Origin: JADJPL01 sp964607915
GTDB lineage: Bacteria > Bacteroidota > Bacteroidia > Chitinophagales > Saprospiraceae
Length of the DNA: 15,485 bases
Direction: 5' to 3'
Assembly (NCBI GenBank): GCA_964607915.1
Contig: CAZSMU010000087.1
Location: 1 to 15,485 of the forward strand
Part shown: positions 5,929 through 12,739 of the stretch, piece after piece
How the letters are laid out: each line of letters opens with the position of its first letter
How positions within the stretch are numbered: position 1 is the stretch's first letter
Position numbers and translations under genes: made by a program
Notes under the pieces: model-generated
What the model was told of the DNA's origin: nothing
Database searches by the model: none
The model's input: only the letters and a program-made list of their open reading frames with translations

Positions 5929-7107
5929 ATGCAAGAAGTATATATCGCCGCAGCCGTACGCACCCCCATCGGTAGCTTTGGAGGGCAGTTTTCCGGAATT
6001 TCCGCGACGGACCTGGGCGCTGTGGCCATCCGGGGCGCCCTGGCCCACGCCAACGTCCAGCCCCACCAAGTGGAAGAAGTATTGATGGGAAACGTATGCT
6101 CCGCAAACGTCGGACAGGCGCCGGCCCGCCAAGCCGCCCTGGGGGCGGGAATAGGAGAGAACACCCCCTGTACCACCGTCAATAAAGTATGCGCCTCGGG
6201 CATGAAATCCGTCGTGTTTGCAGCTCAGTCCATAGCCTTAGAGCAGAACGGCATCGCCGTGGCCGGGGGCATGGAGAGCATGTCCAATATCCCCTATTAC
6301 GTTCCCTCCGCCCGCTGGGGGAGCAAATATGGCAATATGGAACTCGTAGACGGCCTCTCGCGCGACGGGCTCACCGACCCCTGGGAGCAGCAGGCTATGG
6401 GCGTATATGCCGACCGGACTGCCGAGCGGTACGGCATCCTTCGCGAAGCACAAGACGCTTTCGCCGAACGCTCCTACCGACTGGCCGCCGAACATAGTGC
6501 CCAAAGAGCTTTTTTTCCGGAGATTGTGCCCGTCAGCGTGCCTCAGCGCAAAGGGGAGCCGCTGCTCATCGCTGAAGACGAAGAGTACAAGCGCGTGGAC
6601 TTTGCCAAAATCTCCACTTTGCGCCCCGCTTTCAGCAAAGACGGCACCGTGACCGCCGCCAATGCCTCGACGATGAACGACGGCGCCGCCGCCTTGGTAC
6701 TGGTGGGGAAAGCGCAGATGGAAGCCCTCGGGCTCACGCCCATGGCCCGCATCCTGTCGTATGCCGATGCCGAACAGGCACCGGCCTGGTTCACAACTTC
6801 CCCCATCTTAGCCGCCCCGAAGGCGCTGGAGCGCGCCGGACTACGCGTGGAAGACATAGATTATTTCGAGGTGAATGAAGCCTTTGCCGTTGTGCCCATC
6901 GTATTCTGCAAGGAACTCGGAATACCCATGGAAAAAATGAACGTCCGCGGAGGAGCCTGCGCGATAGGGCATCCCCTTGGCGCATCGGGAGCGCGCATTC
7001 TCGTCACCCTTCTCCATATCCTACAACAAAAAGGCGCTCGTTATGGCCTGGCAGCGATTTGCAACGGCGGGGGCGGCGCCTCGGCGATGGTGGTCGAGAG
7101 GGTGTGA
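5929..7107 (+). CDS. Thiolase (acetyl-CoA C-acetyltransferase family)
   Basis: A 392-residue cytosolic thiolase, full length for the family. It joins two acyl-CoA units or cleaves 3-ketoacyl-CoA. The nucleophile C88 (NKVCASGMK), H348 (GGACAIGHPLGASG) and the second catalytic Cys C378 (AICNGGGGAS) are present, as is the NEAF motif at 316-319. An ATG at 5890 is open in frame, but the ATG at 5929 gives the canonical start MQEVYIAAAVRTPIG and is chosen. The sequence does not tell a biosynthetic acetoacetyl-CoA thiolase from a degradative one, and no other beta-oxidation or ketone-body gene is in view. It converges with gatB, leaving 7 bp between stops and no separate terminator. Confidence 0.95.
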   Translation: MQEVYIAAAVRTPIGSFGGQFSGISATDLGAVAIRGALAHANVQPHQVEEVLMGNVCSANVGQAPARQAALGAGIGENTPCTTVNKVCASGMKSVVFAAQSIALEQNGIAVAGGMESMSNIPYYVPSARWGSKYGNMELVDGLSRDGLTDPWEQQAMGVYADRTAERYGILREAQDAFAERSYRLAAEHSAQRAFFPEIVPVSVPQRKGEPLLIAEDEEYKRVDFAKISTLRPAFSKDGTVTAANASTMNDGAAALVLVGKAQMEALGLTPMARILSYADAEQAPAWFTTSPILAAPKALERAGLRVEDIDYFEVNEAFAVVPIVFCKELGIPMEKMNVRGGACAIGHPLGASGARILVTLLHILQQKGARYGLAAICNGGGGASAMVVERV

Positions 7108-7114
7108 GATTCCC

Positions 7115-8563
7115 TCAGCCCCCCAACAACTCCTGCAATAATTGGGTAGCTTTGGCCGGGTCTGCTTTCCCCTGGGAGCGCTTCATGAGTTCGCCCATAA
7201 AGAAGCCCAGGAGGCCTTTTTTACCGCTTTTATACGCTTTCACTTTATCCGGGAACTGGCCGATCACTTCCTCGGCGAGGGCGGAGAGGACATCGGTACC
7301 CCCCACCTGTAAAAGGTCGAGGCCGGCAGCCAGATCTTCCGGGGACGACACTTCCGGGCTTTCCAGCCAGGCAGGCAACAGGCGCTGCTGCGCTGCGCTG
7401 TGGCTGATCCTGCCGGAATCAATCAGGGCAATGAAAGCCCCTAATTGAGCGGGGCTGAGCGGGAAATCCGCCAAGGCAAGGCCCTTTTCCTGACAGTACG
7501 GCAACAGGCGGTTGATCAGGAGGTTGGCTGCTGCTTTTTTGTGGGGCGTATGGGCAATCAGCGCTTCGAAGTACAGCACGCGCTCGCGTTCCTCGAAGAG
7601 GATACCGGCATCGTAATCGCTGAGGCCGTGGGTATGGCACAGGACCTCGAAAGTTTCCCAGGGCAGGGCGGGCATTTCCTTCCCGATCTGTCCCAGGAAA
7701 GCCTCGGAGAGGCGGACCGGCGGCAGGTCCGGTTCAGGAAAATAGCGGTAGTCGTGGGCGTCCTCTTTCTCGCGCAGCGCAGCGGTCTGCCCGCTGTTGG
7801 GGTCGAAGTTGAGCGTTTGCTGCTGTACGGCCTGGCCGGACTCCATGAGGGCGATCTGGCGTTTGGACTCAAAATCTATCGCCTGCCGGGCATAGCGCAT
7901 AGAGTTGAGGTTTTTGATTTCGCAGCGCTCGTTGAGTTTGTTTTCCCCCTTTTTGCGGACGGATACATTGACGTCGCAGCGCAGGGAGCCTTCTTCCATG
8001 TTGCCATCGGAGACACCAATATACCGAGCCAGTTGGCGGATACCGCTCATGAAAGCATCTACTTCCTGGGCGGAGCGCAGGTCGGGCTCCGTGACGATTT
8101 CCAGCAGGGGCGTTCCCGCCCGGTTGAGGTCTATCAGCGACTTGGTCGGGTGCAGGTTGTGGATGGACTTGCCCGCATCCTCTTCCATGTGGACGTGGTG
8201 TATGCGGATGGGCTTCCAGGCACCGTCCACTTTGATAGGCAGAACACCTCCGGTGCATATCGGTTTGCGGTCCTGGGTGATTTGATACCCTTTGGGCAGG
8301 TCCGCATAAAAGTAGTTCTTCCGGTCAAAGGCATTCGTGCGGTTGATATCGCTCCGAAGGGCCAGGGCAAGGCGGACGGCATACTCCACCTGTCGCGCGT
8401 TGAGCCGCGGCAGGGTGCCCGGATGCCCGAGGGAAATCGGGCTGACCTGTGTGTTGGGACTGCCGCCGAAGCGGGTATCGTCGCCGCAGAAGGCTTTGCT
8501 CTGCGTAGCTAACTGGAGGTGTACCTCCAGCCCAATGACTATTTCGTAGGCACTATTTGGCAT
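7115..8563 (-). CDS. gatB: Asp/Glu-tRNA amidotransferase subunit B
   Basis: GatB binds tRNA and performs the kinase/amidation step that converts Glu-tRNA(Gln) or Asp-tRNA(Asn) to the amidated form, using ammonia from GatA. The 482-residue protein is full length. Family motifs are GLEVHLQL (11-18), YADLPKGYQI (86-95), HHVHMEEDAGK (122-132), EEGSLRCDVNVS (190-201) and YRYFPEPDLP (272-281), with the C-terminal YqeY-like tail domain (GKADPAKA at 465-472). An upstream in-frame ATG at 8602 would add 13 residues and lies inside the large inverted repeat; the ATG at 8563 fits the family N-terminus better. gatA and gatC are not adjacent. A perfect inverted repeat lies just upstream. Confidence 0.96.
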   Translation of the reverse strand: MPNSAYEIVIGLEVHLQLATQSKAFCGDDTRFGGSPNTQVSPISLGHPGTLPRLNARQVEYAVRLALALRSDINRTNAFDRKNYFYADLPKGYQITQDRKPICTGGVLPIKVDGAWKPIRIHHVHMEEDAGKSIHNLHPTKSLIDLNRAGTPLLEIVTEPDLRSAQEVDAFMSGIRQLARYIGVSDGNMEEGSLRCDVNVSVRKKGENKLNERCEIKNLNSMRYARQAIDFESKRQIALMESGQAVQQQTLNFDPNSGQTAALREKEDAHDYRYFPEPDLPPVRLSEAFLGQIGKEMPALPWETFEVLCHTHGLSDYDAGILFEERERVLYFEALIAHTPHKKAAANLLINRLLPYCQEKGLALADFPLSPAQLGAFIALIDSGRISHSAAQQRLLPAWLESPEVSSPEDLAAGLDLLQVGGTDVLSALAEEVIGQFPDKVKAYKSGKKGLLGFFMGELMKRSQGKADPAKATQLLQELLGG

Positions 8564-8589
8564 GGGAGAACTTCTTAGAAGAGATATAG

Positions 8590-8656
8590 CATATAAACGC
8601 ACATCGAGAACCCGTTTCCGCTTTGCGGAAACGGGTTCTCGATGTGCGTTTATATG
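8590..8656. repeat. Perfect 32-bp inverted repeat (hairpin)
   Basis: The arms at 8590-8621 and 8625-8656 are perfectly complementary over 32 bp, with a 3-nt TTT loop. It lies between the stop of the M23 gene and the start of gatB, both on the minus strand. It most likely ends the M23 transcript, although no T tract follows on either strand. It is too small and featureless for an insertion sequence, and no flanking target duplication is visible. Confidence 0.9.
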
Positions 8657-8695
8657 ACACAGACTGGTGGTAAAAGGTCAGTGAGGGAGGAAGGG

Positions 8696-9673
8696 TCAAT
8701 CAAACGACTGGTTGTACGCCGATGCCGCTTTGACCAACTCCTGGTACTCTTTAGGCGTCAAGCCATCGAATACGAACTGGACGGGGTTGACCGGTTTGCC
8801 CCTTTCGTGCACTTCATAGTGGCAGTGGGGGGCGGTAGATGTGCCCGTGCTGCCCACGGTGCCGATTTGCTGCCCGCGCTTTACCCGCTGTCCGTTTTTG
8901 ACCGTAATCCGGCTCATGTGCCCGTAGAGCGTCTCGTACCCATAGCCATGGCGGATGATGACCGTATTGCCATAGCCGTAATGCCAGCCCGCTTTAACGA
9001 CCACTCCGTCGCCGGTTGCCTGGATGGGGGTGCCTTTGGGCGCGGTGAAATCAATGCCCTGGTGTTTTTTCATGACTTTGTACACCGGGTGTATGCGGTA
9101 TCCAAAACCGGAGAGCAGGTTCACGGATTTAGACAGCTTGTCCGAGCGAACGGGCTTGATGGAAGGGCGGGCCGCCCACATCTCATCTTTATCTGCCGCC
9201 AACTGGGAGATGGTGTCGAGCGAGCGAGATTGCACTGCAATTTGGTGGCGTAGTTGGCGCACCTTTTCGCGCGCTTCTATAATCGTTTCCCCCGCATCGT
9301 GGCGGCGGAACAACTCGTACTCATCGTGCCCCCCGATACCGCCTTTCAGGACCTGGGGGTCAATAGGATCCATACCGAAGACCATGCGATATGCGTATGC
9401 ATCGCGCTCTTGAAGGTTGCCGAGGGCTTTTTGCAAAGTCCCTACTTCCTGGATGAGTTTGGAGTATTCTGATTCCAGCAGGGCGATTTCCTGCTTCAGG
9501 GATTTTTCTTTTGGAGAGGGGAAAAAGTTGTGCATGACCAGGGTGAAGAGGAAGGCAGAGACAGCGGCCGCACATAAAAACCCGAAAACCTGTAACACTT
9601 TTTGCTGCGTGCTCATTTCCGCACGTTCATAACTAAGGGTGTGCACGTTGTACACAAACTTTTGCTTCTTCAT
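8696..9673 (-). CDS. Membrane-anchored M23 (LytM-type) metallopeptidase
   Basis: A 325-residue peptidoglycan-hydrolase-type protein. A cytoplasmic N-terminus (MKKQKFVYNVHTLSYERAE) precedes one membrane segment at about 29-48. A coiled-coil-like periplasmic region (about 54-160) leads to a C-terminal LytM domain. Zinc ligands H204 and D208 (HQGID) and H285, with catalytic H252 (GHMS) and H283 (HCHYE), are all present, so the enzyme should be active. An ATG at 9724 is open in frame, but related Bacteroidota proteins, as I recall them, begin close to this VYN-TLSYER segment, so 9673 is chosen. It is divergent from alaS, an arrangement I recall from other Bacteroidota. Probable role: cell-wall remodelling in growth or division, either directly or as an amidase regulator. 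Confidence 0.93.
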   Translation of the reverse strand: MKKQKFVYNVHTLSYERAEMSTQQKVLQVFGFLCAAAVSAFLFTLVMHNFFPSPKEKSLKQEIALLESEYSKLIQEVGTLQKALGNLQERDAYAYRMVFGMDPIDPQVLKGGIGGHDEYELFRRHDAGETIIEAREKVRQLRHQIAVQSRSLDTISQLAADKDEMWAARPSIKPVRSDKLSKSVNLLSGFGYRIHPVYKVMKKHQGIDFTAPKGTPIQATGDGVVVKAGWHYGYGNTVIIRHGYGYETLYGHMSRITVKNGQRVKRGQQIGTVGSTGTSTAPHCHYEVHERGKPVNPVQFVFDGLTPKEYQELVKAASAYNQSFD

Positions 9674-9696
9674 AGTATTCGTCTTATCAATTTCAC

Positions 9697-9704
9697 TACC
9701 TTTG
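9697..9704 (+). promoter_or_regulatory. Candidate -7 element facing alaS
   Basis: TACCTTTG is a perfect TAnnTTTG and identical to the -7 element of the second S8 gene. No TTG lies at the expected -33 distance. The leader to the alaS ATG would be about 280 nt, unusually long. Confidence 0.35.
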
Positions 9705-9908
9705 CAACGCTTTTTTTTGAACATGAAAGCGGCAAGGGCGGTGCTCCTGCTTGCACTCGAAACGAGGCGAAGTCATAGGGAGAAATAGAAGTCCTTACAA
9801 AATTCAACATTTAAAGAAGTCATCTTTTGCATTGCGGTTGTACCGCGTCAAATAGCTGTCCAAACAGAAAGACAGACCGATGATGCCGATGGGACTATAA
9901 CAATAGGA

Positions 9909-9916
9909 CAAAAATA
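9909..9916 (-). promoter_or_regulatory. Candidate -7 element facing M23 gene
   Basis: Read on the minus strand this is TATTTTTG, a perfect TAnnTTTG. The -33 position lacks TTG. In AT-rich DNA a chance match is possible. The leader to the ATG at 9673 would be about 230 nt. Confidence 0.25.
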
Positions 9917-9987
9917 GAAATTCAAATGAAAAACCCCATACTTTTATCAAACTTTAATCTGCTTGCACCGAAAATAATCCAACCTTC

Positions 9988-12615
9988 ATGAAAACATCTG
10001 CCGAGATCCGACAACTTTTCTTAGACTTTTTTGCTTCTAAACAGCATAAAATTGTGCCATCTGCGCCTATCGTGAACAAAGATGATCCTAGCCTCCTGTT
10101 CACCAATGCCGGGATGAACCAATTCAAGGACTTCTTCCTCGGCAACCAGGTACCCGACAACCGGCGCATCGCCGATACGCAGAAATGCCTGCGCGTATCC
10201 GGCAAACACAACGACCTGGAAGATGTAGGCTACGACGGCACACACCACACGATGTTCGAAATGCTGGGCAACTGGTCTATCGGCGATTACTTCAAGGATG
10301 AAGCGCTGAGCTGGTCCTGGGAGCTGCTGACGCACGTGTATGGCCTGCCCAAAGATCGGCTCTACGCCACGGTTTTTGAAGGAGATAAAAAGGACAACCT
10401 GCCCGCCGACGATGAAGCACGCGCCATCTGGCTGCGCTTCCTACCGGAAGACCACGTCCTCTACGGCAATAAGAAAGATAACTTCTGGGAAATGGGCGAT
10501 ACCGGTCCCTGTGGTCCCTGCTCCGAAATCCACGTAGACTTGCGCAGCGATGAAGAACGCGCCCAGACGCCCGGCCACGCGTTGGTCAACAAAGACCATC
10601 CCAGAGTAGTCGAGATCTGGAACAACGTATTCATCCAGTTCAACCGAAAAGCAGACGGCACCTTAGAGCAACTCCCCGAAAAACACGTGGATACCGGCAT
10701 GGGCTTCGAACGCCTCTGTATGGTGCTGCAACAAAAAACCGCGACCTACGACACCGATGTGTTCACCCCGTTCATCCGCTTGATCGAGGAAAAATCAGGT
10801 AAAACCTACACATCCAGCTACGACCGCAATAATAAGGTAGATATCGCCATGCGCGTCATCTCCGACCATATCCGCGCCATCGCGTTCGCTATTGCCGACG
10901 GACAACTGCCCTCCAACACGGGCGCCGGCTATGTCATCCGGCGCATCCTGCGCCGTGCGGTGCGCTATTACTATTCTTTCCTGGACCTGCGCAGCCCTTT
11001 CCTCCATACGCTCATCCCGCTGCTGGCCGATACCTTCCGCCAGGTATTCCCGGAATTGTACGCCCAGCAGGAACAGGTGGCCCGCATTATAGAGAGCGAA
11101 GAACAGGCCTTCCTCCACACCCTGGAAAACGGACTGCGCCGCTTCGATACCATCGAAGCGCCCGGCGGCACCATCCGGGGAGAAGATGCCTTCGAACTCT
11201 ACGATACCTACGGCTTCCCCATAGACCTCACCCGACTGATCGCCCAGGAACGCGGCTATGCCATTGACGAAGCTGGCTTCGATACCGCTCTGAAGGCACA
11301 AAAAGAGCGCTCCCGCTCCGCAGCCCAGAAAGAGGTAGGCGACTGGACAGCGCTCAACGAAGGCGAAGTGACCTTCGTCGGCTACGACCAACTCTACGCA
11401 ACCAATGCCAAAGTCCTGAAATACCGAACGGTCAAAGTCAAAAAAGAAGACCAGTACCAAATCGTATTGGACAAAACGCCCTTCTACGCAGAAAGCGGCG
11501 GACAGGCAGGCGATACCGGAGTGCTCTGGTTCAACGAGGAACGCATCGCCGTACTGGATACACAGAAAGAAAATGACCTGATTATCCATATCCTGGAAAA
11601 ATTCCCCCGCCACCTGGAAGCACCGGTACGCGCCGACGTGGACGCCGCCAGACGCCGCGCGACCTCGAGCAACCACTCAGCCGCACACCTCATGCACGCA
11701 GCCCTGCACCGCGTCCTGGGCGCACACGCCCTTCAAAAAGGACAAGATGTAAACGAACAGCGCATGCGCTTTGACTTTTCCCACTTCCAAAAAGTGGGCG
11801 AAGCGGAACTCCTGCAGATTGAGCAAATGGTCAACGAGAAAATCCGCTCCAATATCTCCCTGGAAGAACAGCGCAACCTGCCCATCGAAGAAGCCAAAAA
11901 AGCAGGGGCCATGATGCTCTTCGGAGAAAAATACGGCGATGCCGTGCGCATGGTCACCTTTGACCCCGACTTCTCCCGGGAGCTCTGCGGAGGTACCCAC
12001 GTGGCCTCTACCGGAGAAATAGGCCTGTTCAAAATTGTGGCCGAAAGTGCCGTCGCCGCTGGCATCCGCCGGATCGAAGCCGTGACGGCAGATGGCGCGG
12101 AAGCCTTCCTGCGCCGGGAACTCGCAGAACTGGACGACATCCGGGGCCTCTTCAAACATGCGCCAAACACCGTCCGCCAAATCGCCAATCTGCAAGAGGA
12201 AAACAGACAGCTCCGCAAAGAAATCGAACGGCTGCAAGCTGCTCAGGCCAACGCACTGAAAGGGGAACTCAAAAGCCGCTTCGTACCGTCGGGCGGCGCC
12301 AACCTGCTGGTGGCCCGGGTCCCCCTGACCGACGGTGCCGCCTTGAAAAACCTGGCCTACCAACTGGAAAATGAAGTGGGCAACGCCGCCATCGTTTTTG
12401 GTGCCCTCATTTCCGACAAACCCCAGGTCATGGCCATCGTCAGCAAGGAACTCGTAGAAGGCAAGGGCCTCCACGCAGGCAATATCGTGCGCGAACTGGC
12501 CAAAGATATCGAAGGCGGCGGAGGCGGGCAGCCCTTCTTCGCCACAGCCGGTGGCAAAAAAGCCGAAGGACTGGACGCCGCTATGGAAAAAGCCGCGAAA
12601 CTGTTGGGGATTTAA
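9988..12615 (+). CDS. alaS: Alanyl-tRNA synthetase
   Basis: An 875-residue cytosolic enzyme that charges tRNA(Ala), with the normal length and domain order. The N-terminal class II catalytic and tRNA-binding part covers about 1-460 (FTNAGMNQFKD at 38-48, GDTGPCGPCSEIH at 170-182, DTGMGFERL at 235-243). The editing domain has zinc-type ligands H563 and H567 (NHSAAHLMH) and C667 and H671 (CGGTH). A coiled coil at about 730-758 precedes the C-Ala domain, which ends in the glycine-rich GGGGGQPFFATAGG (843-856). The ATG at 9988 gives the usual start, with the helix SAEIRQLFLDFF immediately after it. No Shine-Dalgarno site is clear. It is convergent with the M14 gene. Confidence 0.97.
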   Translation: MKTSAEIRQLFLDFFASKQHKIVPSAPIVNKDDPSLLFTNAGMNQFKDFFLGNQVPDNRRIADTQKCLRVSGKHNDLEDVGYDGTHHTMFEMLGNWSIGDYFKDEALSWSWELLTHVYGLPKDRLYATVFEGDKKDNLPADDEARAIWLRFLPEDHVLYGNKKDNFWEMGDTGPCGPCSEIHVDLRSDEERAQTPGHALVNKDHPRVVEIWNNVFIQFNRKADGTLEQLPEKHVDTGMGFERLCMVLQQKTATYDTDVFTPFIRLIEEKSGKTYTSSYDRNNKVDIAMRVISDHIRAIAFAIADGQLPSNTGAGYVIRRILRRAVRYYYSFLDLRSPFLHTLIPLLADTFRQVFPELYAQQEQVARIIESEEQAFLHTLENGLRRFDTIEAPGGTIRGEDAFELYDTYGFPIDLTRLIAQERGYAIDEAGFDTALKAQKERSRSAAQKEVGDWTALNEGEVTFVGYDQLYATNAKVLKYRTVKVKKEDQYQIVLDKTPFYAESGGQAGDTGVLWFNEERIAVLDTQKENDLIIHILEKFPRHLEAPVRADVDAARRRATSSNHSAAHLMHAALHRVLGAHALQKGQDVNEQRMRFDFSHFQKVGEAELLQIEQMVNEKIRSNISLEEQRNLPIEEAKKAGAMMLFGEKYGDAVRMVTFDPDFSRELCGGTHVASTGEIGLFKIVAESAVAAGIRRIEAVTADGAEAFLRRELAELDDIRGLFKHAPNTVRQIANLQEENRQLRKEIERLQAAQANALKGELKSRFVPSGGANLLVARVPLTDGAALKNLAYQLENEVGNAAIVFGALISDKPQVMAIVSKELVEGKGLHAGNIVRELAKDIEGGGGGQPFFATAGGKKAEGLDAAMEKAAKLLGI

Positions 12616-12629
12616 TAGACCTATTGCAA

Positions 12630-12676
12630 AGGGGACCAGTGAGGGACAATACCCTTGCCCTGCTCACTGGTCCCCT
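12630..12676. terminator. Hairpin between convergent alaS and M14 genes
   Basis: AGGGGACCAGTGAG (12630-12643) pairs perfectly with CTCACTGGTCCCCT (12663-12676). The 19-nt loop allows further imperfect pairing (GGACAA with TTGCCC). It lies 14 bp after the alaS stop and 63 bp beyond the M14 stop. It is a likely bidirectional terminator, although neither side has a strong T tract. Confidence 0.7.
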
Positions 12677-12739
12677 CTGACATCATCTCCTGAGCCTCTA
12701 CGCCTGCCCCCGAGCCCGGAAGCAAGAAAAAAACTCCCT

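Larger units (their letters stand above)
9674..9987. other. 314-bp divergent intergenic region (M23 / alaS)
   Basis: No tRNA or established RNA is recognised. Contents: a plus-strand TACCTTTG at 9697-9704; a T8 run at 9711-9718; a 21-codon open frame at 9723-9788; a short hairpin GCGGT-TGT-ACCGC at 9834-9846; and a minus-strand TATTTTTG (reading CAAAAATA on the plus strand) at 9909-9916. If both -7 elements are real, the two divergent leaders would overlap by about 190 bp. Confidence 0.6.

Noticed and set aside
7445..8512. 355-codon open frame on the plus strand opposite gatB
   Set aside because: gatB is unambiguous on the minus strand. The opposite frame is a by-product of its codon usage and has no recognisable domain.
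8590..8656. Miniature transposable element
   Set aside because: There is no unique core between the arms, no flanking target-site duplication and no second copy in the window.
9674..9987. tRNA or known riboswitch in the divergent intergenic region
   Set aside because: No cloverleaf, T-loop motif or recognised aptamer consensus was found on either strand.
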